Source: Oceanobacillus jeddahensis
GTDB taxonomy: Bacteria; Bacillota; Bacilli; Bacillales; Amphibacillaceae
NCBI RefSeq assembly: GCF_000750635.1
Contig: NZ_CCDM010000002.1
Location: 62,001 to 126,000 of the forward strand
Direction of reading: 5' to 3'
Length of the DNA: 64,000 nt
Made by a program: the position numbers and the translations under genes. Shown here in pieces: positions 56,165-64,000 of the stretch; position 1 is the first letter of the stretch; every line of letters begins with the position of its first letter. The notes beneath the pieces were generated by a model, which saw nothing but the letters and a program-made list of their open reading frames with translations, did no database searches and was not told where the DNA came from.

Positions 56165-57703
56165 ATGAGTAACACAAGCGATAATCAAGGAGGAAGTAAC
56201 GAGTACGCTAATGAGGTGCAAAAAGCAACATGGCGGGAATGGCTGGGGCTTGGGACATTAACTTTGGCGGTTTTTATGCTTTCCACAGACATGACCGTTC
56301 TCTTTCTTGCCACACCATCGATTGCTGCTGATTTGGGACCAAGCGGCACACAAATGCTTTGGATTATTCATGTTGGTGAACTGCTGGCTGTAGGATTTGC
56401 ACTAACGATGGGGCGTCTAGGTGACAACATAGGAAGAAGGCGACTACTTGTAATTGGTGTAACTGTCTATGGGTCAGCTTCTTTTCTGGCTGCATTTTCG
56501 ACAGAGCCCTGGATGTTAATTGCTGCAAGAGCATTTCTTGGTGTAGCTACTGCAACTGTAATGCCTTCCACAATGTCTTTATTACGAAATATGTTTTTTG
56601 ATCCAAAGCAATTTTCAGTAGCCATCGCTATTAATCTTAGTGCATTCTCTGCTGGCATGGCGTTAGGCCCTCCAATGGGCGGTTTACTCTTGGATTATTT
56701 TGGGTGGGGCGCGGTATTTCTAATTAATGTCCCAATTGCTATTTTCTTGTTAGCGATATCACCTCTTCTTCCTGAATATCGCAACAAAGATTCAAAACGT
56801 ATCGATTTTATCAGTGTTTTGTTGTCCTCATTGGCATTAGTCACATTTATTTTTGGTTTACAGGAAATAGCTAACACTGGTTTTAATATGTTTTACGCTG
56901 GATCAGTAGTGATTGGTATTGGAACTGGGATTCTGTTTATTCGTCGGCAGTTAAAAGCGAAAGATCCATTATTAGATTTGAGCATGTTTCGAATCCGCAT
57001 ATTTAATTTTTCATTGATTGCTTTGATGGTCATCATACTTGTAATAACTGGGGCAGATATGTTTTTTGCACAACATCTGCAAGCTGTTGTTGGACTTACT
57101 CCAACGAAGGCGGGACTCTTACTGATTATTCCTGCGCTTTTATCAATGGCTGGAACGATGATATCCCCCGTGCTTACAAGGTGGATCCGCCCGGCATACG
57201 CCATGGTCATGGGACTTTTAATTGCATTAGCTGGTGCACTGCTTATTATATTAACGGTGCATGATGCAGGATCACTTATTTTAATTATTGGCGCTTCCCT
57301 GCTTGCTTTCGGAGTAGGACCTACGATGACGATTACTGGTGAGCAGCTTATCTCCAGTGTTCCGCAAGAACGTGCCGGCTCTGCTTCTGCGATGTCCGAT
57401 GTCAGCGGTGGATTTGGCTCGGTAATGAGCATTGCATTTATTGGAAGTCTGGGAATGTTGGTTTACCGCCTAACTTTGATGGATTCCCTCCCTGCTGGAG
57501 TACCTTCAGAAATAGCTGATTCAACCATGGAAAACGTTGGTTCTGCCGTTGCTGTATCAGAAAGGTTTCCAGAAATGCTTCAAGCTATCCAATCGTCATT
57601 TACGGTTGCACTTCAAACGATCTATGGAATAACTGCAATTGGTTTGTTTGGTTTAATGGTTATTATTATATGGAAGTTTAGGTTTATAGGGAAGGGGGAC
57701 TAA
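56165..57703 (+). CDS. MFS drug:H+ antiporter, DHA2 (14-helix) family, 512 aa
   Basis: Fourteen predicted helices. Motif A is GRLGDNIGRRRLL (between helices 2 and 3), and helix 1 carries the DHA2-like VFMLSTDMTVLFLATPSIAADLG. Proteins of this group (SmvA, QacA type) export cationic drugs and detergents. The ATG at 56165 is about ten bases after AAAAGGAGAG; a TTG three codons earlier is possible. No adjacent regulator. Confidence 0.92.
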   Translation: MSNTSDNQGGSNEYANEVQKATWREWLGLGTLTLAVFMLSTDMTVLFLATPSIAADLGPSGTQMLWIIHVGELLAVGFALTMGRLGDNIGRRRLLVIGVTVYGSASFLAAFSTEPWMLIAARAFLGVATATVMPSTMSLLRNMFFDPKQFSVAIAINLSAFSAGMALGPPMGGLLLDYFGWGAVFLINVPIAIFLLAISPLLPEYRNKDSKRIDFISVLLSSLALVTFIFGLQEIANTGFNMFYAGSVVIGIGTGILFIRRQLKAKDPLLDLSMFRIRIFNFSLIALMVIILVITGADMFFAQHLQAVVGLTPTKAGLLLIIPALLSMAGTMISPVLTRWIRPAYAMVMGLLIALAGALLIILTVHDAGSLILIIGASLLAFGVGPTMTITGEQLISSVPQERAGSASAMSDVSGGFGSVMSIAFIGSLGMLVYRLTLMDSLPAGVPSEIADSTMENVGSAVAVSERFPEMLQAIQSSFTVALQTIYGITAIGLFGLMVIIIWKFRFIGKGD

Positions 57704-57728
57704 AAACCCGATTTTAAATCCTGGAATG

Positions 57729-57850
57729 TTTATCACGAAGAACCGTCCATAAAACTCCTCCTCCAAATAAAGCGTAAAAATAAATATATTTAGGCGGGGA
57801 TCAGGTGAGCTAACTCCCTGAATCACTTAGGCTAACGCAGTGGGAGAAGA
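57729..57850 (+). repeat. Structured repeat element, middle-length copy (copy B)
   Basis: About 120 bases aligning with the left part of the 20-kb copy: TTTATCACGAAGAACC, AAATAAAG, TTTAGGCGGG, CTCCCTGAATCACTTAGGCT and CAGTGGGAGAA are shared. It lacks the tandem repeats. Lies 26 bases after the MFS gene. Confidence 0.75.
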
Positions 57851-57939
57851 GTAAAACATGAGCTTATAATCCTTTTAAGAAGCATTAAAATGTGTTTTAT
57901 AATAAGTGTTTAGAAATTATATTGCTTTTTAAAGAAAAA

Positions 57940-57960
57940 GACCCCAATAATATTGAGGTC
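57940..57960 (-). terminator. Intrinsic terminator of the minus-strand operon
   Basis: GACCCCAAT and ATTGAGGTC form the stem; on the minus strand it is followed by TTTTTCTTT. It lies just downstream of the DUF6220-like gene. Confidence 0.75.
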
Positions 57961-57978
57961 ACCATATATTCTCAACTA

Positions 57979-58362
57979 TTATTGAAACTGATAGTTGAAC
58001 GTCTGAATAACTTTCATACAGTTATAAAATAAAAAAATGGTGATAACAGGGTGAAGTGCCGCTAAAATACCAAAACGAGATGAAATAGCTGCTGTAAAAA
58101 ACAAACCAATAACTATTCCAAATAATCCAAAACATCTCCAAATGGTTATTTTAGGTACCTGGGCCAAATAAGCCAGTATCGCCATTAAAATTGGCAGGAA
58201 AAAGAAAAATCTCGCGAAGACTGTGTGACTATTCCAATACATCGGGTTTGTGAACAATGCAAGCCCTGCCATCAAGACTTGCGTGGTAATACAGATAGTG
58301 AAAATCCAAGCAATGATGATAAAACTTAAGCGCCAAAAATGTACTAACTTTGAAGAATTCAA
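57979..58362 (-). CDS. DUF6220-like membrane protein, 127 aa
   Basis: Four helices. Features match DUF6220: an N-terminal helix with QVLMAGLALF, a later W-x-x-H, and an A-L-H-P-V motif before the last helix. Function unknown. Third gene of the operon with DUF6526, five bases after the previous gene. Confidence 0.7.
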   Translation of the reverse strand: MNSSKLVHFWRLSFIIIAWIFTICITTQVLMAGLALFTNPMYWNSHTVFARFFFFLPILMAILAYLAQVPKITIWRCFGLFGIVIGLFFTAAISSRFGILAALHPVITIFLFYNCMKVIQTFNYQFQ

Positions 58363-58367
58363 TGATT

Positions 58368-58862
58368 TTATTCCTCCTCTGGAATTAAATTTTGAGCTTC
58401 TGGGTTATCTATCAACATGGAACGGGAGATGTATTCGGAATCCGTTTCTTTCATAAAATATAATTTAGGGGTTTTCGGGATACGTAAACAAGTATGATCA
58501 TGAAAAATTCTTGTGAAAAGGGTACCTAAAGCTTGATCATTTTCTTGGTATATTACGCTCCAAAACCGTCGTTCTCGTTCTTCCCAAGGCCCCCAACTTT
58601 CTTTAGATTGACGGAAATCTCCAGGCAGCAGAGGTTTTGGTTTTAACCCTGCTTCGTAAATTTCACGCATAACGGGATGAAATAATTTAGAAATGTATAT
58701 ACCATAAGCTACATCACCATTTTTTACATAGACATTTTCTAATTTTTCTAAGTTTAAATTCCAAACTTGCTCCCATTGGTCATCAATATATTCTTGAATG
58801 TAATGGGTGAGTATTTCAATGGTTCTTCCTTTAGCTGACATAACATCAATCAATTTATTCAT
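58368..58862 (-). CDS. Uncharacterised protein, 164 aa, paralogue of the 25-kb gene
   Basis: Soluble. The core pattern is Y-G-I-Y-I-S-K-L-F-H-P, then RRFWSVIYQENDQALGTLF, H-D-H and R-I-P-K-T-P-K-L. The same features occur in the gene at 25056-25547. The start at 58862 (AAGGATG upstream) begins 16 bases after the DUF6526 stop; a longer frame overlaps that gene. Product family unnamed by me. Confidence 0.75.
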   Translation of the reverse strand: MNKLIDVMSAKGRTIEILTHYIQEYIDDQWEQVWNLNLEKLENVYVKNGDVAYGIYISKLFHPVMREIYEAGLKPKPLLPGDFRQSKESWGPWEERERRFWSVIYQENDQALGTLFTRIFHDHTCLRIPKTPKLYFMKETDSEYISRSMLIDNPEAQNLIPEEE

Positions 58863-58878
58863 TACTGCCACATCCTTG

Positions 58879-59313
58879 TTAAACTCGATAATAATCAGCT
58901 TTCCAGTTTTGAATGGTCTTTTTAATATCATCAGGGTTCATATCATACATCACCGCTTTTTTACACAAACCTGGAAACTCTTCATCATCAGCGAAGCGTA
59001 AAGCAATAATTTGAGATATAGTTAAGCGAGAATCGAGTAATTTCCCAGTTAACACGAAAGAACGCAAATTTTCTTCTGAACGAATTGCCCTGTCCTGTAT
59101 CTTGCAAACAAAAGCTCTAAGGAAAAAAACAGAGATTGTTACAATCAAAGCGAGCGCTAAAAACAAAACAGAAGCAAAGATAGAACCATCGTTTAAAAAA
59201 GATAATACTGCATAGATGATGGAACCGATTAAAGTAATGAAACAAAGTGGAACAAGGAAATAGTGAAATCCAGGTACTGACCTAGTGTGATTATCATACG
59301 TTTGTGTTTTCAA
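58879..59313 (-). CDS. DUF6526 family membrane protein, 144 aa
   Basis: Two helices (residues about 15-35 and 42-64), then a soluble tail with the DUF6526 hallmark AIRSEENLRSFVLTGKLLDSRLTISQIIALRFADDEEF. Starts with TTG at 59313, seven bases after AAGGAGGG. First gene of the minus-strand operon divergent from a TetR gene. A 14-codon frame with a ribosome binding site (ATG at 59361) overlaps its leader and could be a coupled leader peptide. Confidence 0.82.
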   Translation of the reverse strand: MKTQTYDNHTRSVPGFHYFLVPLCFITLIGSIIYAVLSFLNDGSIFASVLFLALALIVTISVFFLRAFVCKIQDRAIRSEENLRSFVLTGKLLDSRLTISQIIALRFADDEEFPGLCKKAVMYDMNPDDIKKTIQNWKADYYRV

Positions 59314-59343
59314 AAGTTATTCCCTCCTTAACAGGATATCATT

Positions 59344-59361
59344 GAGTGAATACACATTCAT
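59344..59361. promoter_or_regulatory. TetR operator-like site 3
   Basis: TGAGTGAATACACATTCA: one mismatch to the TGAGTG-N6-CACTCA consensus defined by the two sites below; 31-48 bases before the DUF6526 start. Confidence 0.5.
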
Positions 59362-59405
59362 GAAGAAATACTATCCTCCTATCTAATTTATCATTTTAAT
59401 TGGTA

Positions 59406-59435
59406 TTCAACTGAGTGGGTGCACACTCAGTTGAA
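59406..59435. promoter_or_regulatory. TetR operator-like site 1 (12-bp arms)
   Basis: TTCAACTGAGTG, GGTGCA, CACTCAGTTGAA: perfect 12-bp inverted arms, six-base spacer. It lies between the divergent promoters. Confidence 0.75.
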
Positions 59436-59456
59436 TGTAAAAAATCAATCAATTTC

Positions 59457-59485
59457 TTGACAATGAGTGTGCACCCACTCATAAT
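59457..59485 (+). promoter_or_regulatory. TetR gene promoter with operator-like site 2 in its spacer
   Basis: TTGACA (59457-59462) and CATAAT (59480-59485), spacing 17. The spacer is filled by TGAGTG-TGCACC-CACTCA (59464-59481), the same palindrome as site 1 in inverse order of spacer. Binding here would block RNA polymerase, an autorepression layout. Confidence 0.75.
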
Positions 59486-59537
59486 TGTAAGTGTAAATAA
59501 TGATCGATTTATTGTCAAGGATGGAGAGGGATAAATA

Positions 59538-60140
59538 TTGGGATTGCGTGAAAGAATTGTAGAAGCTGCTGAACAGGTCATTCAAATGAAGGGACTCGCT
59601 CGTTCTACAACGAAGGAGATTGCTAGGGTAGCGGAATGTTCAGAGGGCTCTTTGTATAATAATTTTGAAAGTAAGGAGGACGTTTTTCTGCATGTGTTAA
59701 GAGGGCAATTAAAAAATTTAATGCAGGTTTTAACTGCTCTTCCAGAGAGAAAAGGGACTAGAACAGTGCAGGAAAACTTAGAAGAGGTTGGGATTGCTGC
59801 GCTGGAAGATTTTTATCATTCGATGCCTTTAATGGCATCTATTTTTTCAGACCCGGGTTTATTACTTCGCCATAGAAAGGGATTTATAAGTCGTAATGAA
59901 GGTCCTCATAGAGCAAATGAAGCGGTTGAAGCTTATCTGTGTGAAGAGCAATTACTTGGCAGAATGAAAGAGAATATTGATCCAAAAGCTGCAGCTGATA
60001 TGCTATTGGGAAGTTGTTTTCAGTATGCATTCCAACTTAGATTTATGGATGGAGAACTAGGAGAAGAGAAAAAAAGATTTGTTCATAATATCTTGGATAC
60101 ATTATTTCAAGGATTAGCCGCTAAAAAAGATACCTTGTAA
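59538..60140 (+). CDS. TetR/AcrR-family regulator, 200 aa
   Basis: HTH residues 3-52 (ERIVEAAEQVIQMKGLARSTTKEIARVAECSEGSLYNNFESKEDVFLHVL). Starts with TTG at 59538, seven bases after GGAGAGGG. Three palindromes of one type precede it. It likely represses itself and the divergent DUF6526 operon; ligand unknown. Confidence 0.93.
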   Translation: MGLRERIVEAAEQVIQMKGLARSTTKEIARVAECSEGSLYNNFESKEDVFLHVLRGQLKNLMQVLTALPERKGTRTVQENLEEVGIAALEDFYHSMPLMASIFSDPGLLLRHRKGFISRNEGPHRANEAVEAYLCEEQLLGRMKENIDPKAAADMLLGSCFQYAFQLRFMDGELGEEKKRFVHNILDTLFQGLAAKKDTL

Positions 60141-60250
60141 TATGAAATTTGTATTCTAAAATACTAAATCAACAACAATAAATTCGCTATTTTGATTTGC
60201 GCATTAAATAGAGTGTCTGTTCTTTTTAATTGCATATAAAACCAGTAAAG

Positions 60251-60286
60251 AAATAATCCATTTTGATCATTCAAAATGGATTATTT
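60251..60286 (+). terminator. Intrinsic terminator
   Basis: AAATAATCCATTTTGA (60251-60266) pairs with TCAAAATGGATTATTT (60271-60286), followed by TATTTT. About 110 bases after the TetR gene. Two further small hairpins lie at 60301-60320 and 60339-60367. Confidence 0.85.
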
Positions 60287-60534
60287 TATTTTAGCAGTTA
60301 AGAAAGTATAAACTTTCTTACTGCATAAGTGTAGCTAAGGTTGTCATCTAAAGGCTTGGTGACAACCAAGTTTTCTAAAAAGATAAGAAAGTATATAAAT
60401 AAGAAAGGAAATCTGAAAGGCGCTTTTAAGCAAAGCCATTTTTAATCTGCTAATACTTTCAATCTGTTTCCACATGAAGATTCTTTGAACCAAACATAAA
60501 TTACCAATCCATGACCTGCCCATCAACCTGTATA

Positions 60535-60639
60535 TATTTCATGCAAAAATTTTAGCTTTTTATACGAACAGCTTTGCAAGTTATCCCTTCTCTTCCCAAA
60601 AGCCTCGACTCCTTTACCATAATATAAGTGAAAGGAGAT
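60535..60639 (+). repeat. Duplicated promoter region, copy 1
   Basis: Aligns with 62108-62214 over about 105 bases with a run of 23 identical bases at the right end (60617-60639, including CATAATATAAGTGAAAGG). Conserved elements are AATTTTAGCTTTT/ATTTCAGCTTTTCATAC, CTTTGCA, TTATCC and CCCTTC. The CATAAT is a -10 candidate without a -35, suggesting dependence on an activator. In this copy the AAAGGAG at the end is not followed by a gene. Confidence 0.7.
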
Positions 60640-60703
60640 CAATCAAGCAAGGTGAAAAGCCAGTGATTTTAAAAGATATTTTTATTAGAGGAGGGAACGA
60701 ATC

Positions 60704-60802
60704 TTGTCTTTATCAGTAGCAATCGTTGTGTCTACAGTAATCATTTGTTTAACCTTTTTTGTTACAGCTATTACTCTAAAAGCTATGAATCAAGATGAAT
60801 AA
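60704..60802 (+). CDS. Small single-helix membrane peptide, 32 aa
   Basis: TTG start at 60704, eight bases after GAGGAGGG. The product is MSLSVAIVVSTVIICLTFFV followed by a short polar tail ending NQDE. It lies between the duplicated promoter and the DUF418 gene, 51 bases before it. Too short for usual gene callers, but ribosome binding site, hydrophobic pattern and position support it. Confidence 0.55.
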   Translation: MSLSVAIVVSTVIICLTFFVTAITLKAMNQDE

Positions 60803-60853
60803 ACGAATACAGTATGAATTTGAATAATAGAACAATAAGGAGAAGAGATAGAG

Positions 60854-61990
60854 ATGGAAAAGCAGTCTAGAATTCGTTTATTAGATGTTTTACGTGGATT
60901 TGCTATTATTGGGACGCTTGGAACAAATATTTGGTTGTTTACTCACCCTGGTGATTCTTTATCTATGTTTATAGGGGGAGACAGTGGGAATTCCATATTT
61001 GAAAATCTTCAATCCGTCTTTATTAATGGAAAATTTCTTGGTTTATTAACCATCCTGTTTGGGATCGGATTAGAATTAAAATACCGGAAGACATTACGGA
61101 ACCAATTACCTTGGCTTCCAGTGTATATATGGACGATGGCCATTTTATTTATGGATGGTCTATTGCACTACCTTTTCGTATTTGATTACGATATATTGAT
61201 GAGTTACGCCATTACTGGGGTAATTGTGGTATTCATTATCCGATGCAGGGAGAAGGTCATGGCACGATGGATGCGTGTGACGGCTGCTATTCATATGATT
61301 GGTGTTTTATTAGTTACCTTATCCATGATCTTCGTGTTGCAAGACCCTGAATTTTTAACGATGATGGGTCATTTGGCGGCAGGGACAGCGGATATTTATA
61401 TGAATGGTACGTATTTGGAACAAATTCAATATAGAATAATAGGTTTTGGTTCTTTACGAATGGAAGCAATTGCTATTTTATTTATGAATATTTCCCTCTA
61501 TTTATTTGGTATTCGCCTTATGAGAGCGGGTGCGTTTGCATCAGATGAGAATGGACAACGTATTAGACGGAAATTATTATACTGGGGTGTCGGTGTAGGG
61601 TTGCCACTTAATTTACTTGCACTTGTACCTGGAGGTTACTTTGAAATCCCGGTTCGTTATTTGTTTGCACCGGTATTATCAGTTGGCTATATTGGTGTAA
61701 TTGCTTGGCTTATGGAAGCAGGAGTCTTACGTTGGTTCGTAAAACGGTTTGAAGCTATTGGTCAAACGGCCCTTAGCTGTTACGTTCTTCAAAATATTGT
61801 CGCCTCCATTTTATTTTATAGTTGGGGGTTTCGATTGGCTCCAATTACAGGGGCTTTTGGTACATTTATCGCATTTGTTGGAATTACTATTTTGATGATG
61901 TTCATATCCGAATTATTTATGAAATTTTTAGGGACAGGCCCTTTAGAATGGGTTTGGCGCTGGTTATCTTTTCGCCCATTCAAAAAATGA
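60854..61990 (+). CDS. DUF418-family membrane protein, 378 aa
   Basis: Starts SRIRLLDVLRGFAIIGTLGTNIWLF, the R-x-x-x-L-D-x-L-R-G-x-A motif of the DUF418/YeiB family, and has about ten helices; the C-terminal FEAIGQTALSCYVLQNIVASILFY is the second family signature. Such proteins may act as transporters or acyltransferases in the envelope; function is unknown. AAGGAGAAGAG precedes the start. Confidence 0.92.
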   Translation: MEKQSRIRLLDVLRGFAIIGTLGTNIWLFTHPGDSLSMFIGGDSGNSIFENLQSVFINGKFLGLLTILFGIGLELKYRKTLRNQLPWLPVYIWTMAILFMDGLLHYLFVFDYDILMSYAITGVIVVFIIRCREKVMARWMRVTAAIHMIGVLLVTLSMIFVLQDPEFLTMMGHLAAGTADIYMNGTYLEQIQYRIIGFGSLRMEAIAILFMNISLYLFGIRLMRAGAFASDENGQRIRRKLLYWGVGVGLPLNLLALVPGGYFEIPVRYLFAPVLSVGYIGVIAWLMEAGVLRWFVKRFEAIGQTALSCYVLQNIVASILFYSWGFRLAPITGAFGTFIAFVGITILMMFISELFMKFLGTGPLEWVWRWLSFRPFKK

Positions 61991-62107
61991 TGAATCAAAT
62001 GAAAATAGGATAAGCAAACATTGTCATTATGATTTTATAATGAAGTATTTTAACGGTGTCTGTATGTCTGGAATCAATATTGACAAGCAGTATCGCAATT
62101 TAGGAGC

Positions 62108-62214
62108 AATTTTTTATGCATGAATTTCAGCTTTTCATACATAGAACTTTGCATCTTATCCTATCCCTTCCCGCAGCCCCTGATTTCTTTGCCATAATAT
62201 AAGTGAAAGGAGAT
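62108..62214 (+). repeat. Duplicated promoter region, copy 2
   Basis: Second copy of the 60535-60639 region. Here the terminal AAAGGAG serves as the ribosome binding site of the ABC ATPase gene at 62222, so this copy is in its natural place and copy 1 is probably the derived one. Confidence 0.7.
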
Positions 62215-62221
62215 GGTGAGT

Positions 62222-63121
62222 ATGCTGACAATCAATAATGTAACAAAGCATTATGATAAAACGGAAGCGTTAAAAAATATTTCCATGACCATTCCTGGGG
62301 GAATCTGCTATGGATTAGTCGGCCCAAATGGGGCAGGAAAATCGACTTTAATTAAAATGATTACATCTATTATCCGCGATTACGAAGGAAAAATTGAATT
62401 TAATGAACAACGAATCTCCGACAAAACAAAGCAGAAATTAGGCTATGTGCCACAGGATATTGTTTTAGAGGAAAATATCACAGCATCTGGCAACTTATAT
62501 CTATTTGGAAGAATATATGGATTAAACGGAAGTAAATTAGCTCAACGGACAAAGGAAGTATTGACACTCATTGGGCTTAGCGAAAGAAGCAAGGATAAAG
62601 TATCCACTTTTTCAGGGGGAATGAAACGCAGACTCAATATCGGGTGTGCCCTGATGCATAATCCGGAACTGATTATTATGGATGAACCGACAGTCGGTAT
62701 TGATCCGCAATCACGACAATATATCTTTCAAATGATTGAAGAACTAAAAACAGCTGGGAAGACTGTTATCTATGCCAGCCATTACATGGAGGAAGTAGAA
62801 AGACTCTGTGACAATGTTGCTTTTCTCGATAGAGGGAAAATGGTAGAAAACGGTGTGGTTAGTGAATTGCTTCAACAATATGCGGTTCCTTCCATTTATA
62901 TCAAAGCAGATCGTATTTCCGCCGAGCAGCTGGAAGCCTATGGCGAAGTTTCACAGGAGAAAAACGCATTCTTCATCTATACAGAAGAAGCTCTTTCAGT
63001 AATGGAAAATGTGATTTCCTATTGTAGAGAGAGTGACATCGATATAGAGCGGCTGGAGCTTGTACGGCCACGGTTAGAGGATGTATTTTTCAGGCTGACG
63101 GGAAGCAACTTGAGAGATTAA
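62222..63121 (+). CDS. ABC transporter ATP-binding protein, 299 aa
   Basis: Walker A GPNGAGKSTLIKM (about residue 36), Q-loop LGYVPQDIVLEENITASGNLYLFG, signature FSGGMKRRLNIGCALM, Walker B LIIMDEPTVGIDPQSR. The C-terminal 70 residues form the extension common to drug-exporting ABC-2 ATPases. The ATG at 62222 is nine bases from AAAGGAG; upstream ATG at 62213 overlaps it. Pairs with the permease gene that follows. Confidence 0.92.
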   Translation: MLTINNVTKHYDKTEALKNISMTIPGGICYGLVGPNGAGKSTLIKMITSIIRDYEGKIEFNEQRISDKTKQKLGYVPQDIVLEENITASGNLYLFGRIYGLNGSKLAQRTKEVLTLIGLSERSKDKVSTFSGGMKRRLNIGCALMHNPELIIMDEPTVGIDPQSRQYIFQMIEELKTAGKTVIYASHYMEEVERLCDNVAFLDRGKMVENGVVSELLQQYAVPSIYIKADRISAEQLEAYGEVSQEKNAFFIYTEEALSVMENVISYCRESDIDIERLELVRPRLEDVFFRLTGSNLRD

Positions 63122-63141
63122 TAATAAAGCTGGAGGTGTTC

Positions 63142-63891
63142 ATGATGAATGCTGTTATGATTGTCGAATTAAAAAAGCATGTACAGGATAAAGGGCTTGT
63201 GTTTTGGATATTTCTTTTGCCTATTCTATTTACAGTATTATTTATTGCTATTTTTACATCAGGAGTCGACGATGCAACGAGACAGGATGTTATTCAATCC
63301 ATTGTTCCAGGGTATGTTGTGATGTTTGTTTTTTTTATTATGATTTCGATGGTACAGGTATTTATTAAAGACAGAGATAAAGGAATGACTGCAAGGCTGG
63401 CAAGTACTCCTATCAAAAGCTATTCTTATTTACTAGGCAAGTGGCTTCCATTCATGTTTATTGTGTTATTTCAGATTATTGTGTTATTTTTATTTGGAAA
63501 GGTCGTTTATAATATTTCATTAGGTGAGCCAATTATTTTATTGGTTTTGTCCTTGTATATCACATTTACAGTGACTGCAATTGGGCTCGCCATGTCACTG
63601 ACAGTAAACACGGAAAATATGGGAATAGCGATTACACAAATTATTGCTCTTGGTGGAGCGATGCTGAGTGGATTATGGATGCCGCTAGAAATGATGCCGG
63701 ACTTTATGCAGACCATCGCCCGTTTTCTGCCACAATACTGGGCGCACCAGTCTTTCCAGGATGCCATGGCAGGAACCACGCAAGCTTCGGAGTTATTCCA
63801 AACGTTAGGCGTATTATTTGCAATTGGTTTAGCAGCATTTATTATTGCCATTATCCGATACCCGTATTTTCTAAAACGAGCTGTAAACTAG
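63142..63891 (+). CDS. ABC-2 type permease, 249 aa
   Basis: Six helices of the ABC-2 family, with the conserved LWMPLEMMPDFMQTIARFLPQYWAHQSFQDAMAG before the last helix (the W-P-x-x-x-x-P motif of the YadG/NodJ-like group). GGAGG lies five bases before the ATG at 63142; ATG at 63145 is equally possible. Starts 20 bases after the ATPase stop. Confidence 0.9.
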   Translation: MMNAVMIVELKKHVQDKGLVFWIFLLPILFTVLFIAIFTSGVDDATRQDVIQSIVPGYVVMFVFFIMISMVQVFIKDRDKGMTARLASTPIKSYSYLLGKWLPFMFIVLFQIIVLFLFGKVVYNISLGEPIILLVLSLYITFTVTAIGLAMSLTVNTENMGIAITQIIALGGAMLSGLWMPLEMMPDFMQTIARFLPQYWAHQSFQDAMAGTTQASELFQTLGVLFAIGLAAFIIAIIRYPYFLKRAVN

Positions 63892-63924
63892 CAGAAGATA
63901 GGCAGTGTATTTGGAGGGGTCGGA

Positions 63925-64000
63925 ATGAAAATAAACATTGATATTGATGATAACCACGATGAAACGCAAATCACTATCCAGGCAAAGGAATGGACACAGG
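63925..64000 (+). CDS. Partial gene, probable LytTR-family DNA-binding regulator (N-terminus)
   Basis: ATG at 63925 with GGAGGGG seven bases upstream opens a frame to the window edge: MKINIDIDDNHDETQITIQA followed by KEWTQ. A beta-rich start of the form MKI-x-I-x-I-D-x-x-x-x-E-T-x-I-T-I-x-A is typical of short Bacillus LytTR-domain regulators found with ABC-2 exporters. Only 25 residues are visible. Confidence 0.55.
   Translation, partial: MKINIDIDDNHDETQITIQAKEWTQ

Noticed and set aside
60344..60526. 60-codon minus-strand frame
   Set aside because: No ribosome binding site and no homologue recognised; the area holds hairpins behind the TetR gene.

Overview
The window is a low-GC Gram-positive (Bacillaceae-type) chromosome segment. 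The 16S rRNA gene at about 38.55-40.11 kb has the features I associate with Oceanobacillus/Virgibacillus-like bacteria; I could not align it, so genus is an inference. Strong AGGAGG-type ribosome binding sites, intrinsic terminators with T-tracts, a squalene-hopene/sporulene cyclase gene, a MocR regulator, a guanidine-I riboswitch with paired SMR genes, and TTG/GTG starts all fit a Bacillus-related host.

Layout, left half. 0-2.7 kb: an XRE regulator with a truncated membrane-protein gene, a small membrane gene broken by an amber codon, a bactofilin-like gene and a MarR gene, all on the minus strand. 2.8-10.8 kb: a tightly coupled six-gene operon (hyuA, hyuB, then a polyamine-type ABC importer: binding lipoprotein, ATPase, two permeases), closed by a perfect 19-bp hairpin. 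10.8-15.4 kb: minus-strand YkvI, CBO0543 and DUF2515 genes diverging from sqhC. 16.2-19.4 kb: a lipoprotein and a small cluster of unknown, immunity-like and decayed genes. 19.6-20.5 kb: guanidine-I riboswitch and ykkCD-type exporters. 20.5-24.6 kb: a structured repeat element, an unknown membrane protein, and a divergent EamA transporter/MocR pair. 25-28.4 kb: a gene of unknown family, a regulator with two MerR domains, and a vgb-vat operon predicted to confer resistance to streptogramins B and A, preceded by a leader that looks like a transcription attenuator. 28.5-34 kb: two TetR-led operons and a NatAB-type ABC system. 34-38.2 kb: a deletion scar joining two broken genes, then DUF899, DinB, metallo-hydrolase and P-loop kinase genes.

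Right half. 38.4-44.7 kb: a complete rRNA operon (16S-23S-5S) followed by eight tRNA genes and a decayed ninth. 45-49.4 kb: a frameshifted membrane protein gene, a VOC-fold protein, and an ABC exporter divergent from a TetR gene. 49.4-57.7 kb: two alpha/beta hydrolases, a methyltransferase, a GAF histidine kinase with its NarL-type response regulator, an arylamine N-acetyltransferase and a 14-TM MFS exporter. 57.9-60.1 kb: a three-gene minus-strand operon (DUF6526, unknown family, DUF6220-like) divergent from a TetR gene whose spacer carries three copies of one palindrome. 60.5-64 kb: a small membrane peptide, a DUF418 protein, and an ABC ATPase/permease pair with the start of a LytTR-like gene; two of these units share a duplicated upstream sequence.

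The dominant theme is self-defence and efflux (streptogramin, guanidine, several multidrug-type transporters, five TetR genes if the ABC-linked one is included) interspersed with decayed genes. The most interesting unexplained structures are the vgb-vat leader, a dispersed hairpin/tandem-repeat element in three copies, a paralogous pair of an unknown protein family at 25 kb and 58 kb, the triple operator at 59.4 kb, and the duplicated promoter region at 60.5/62.1 kb.
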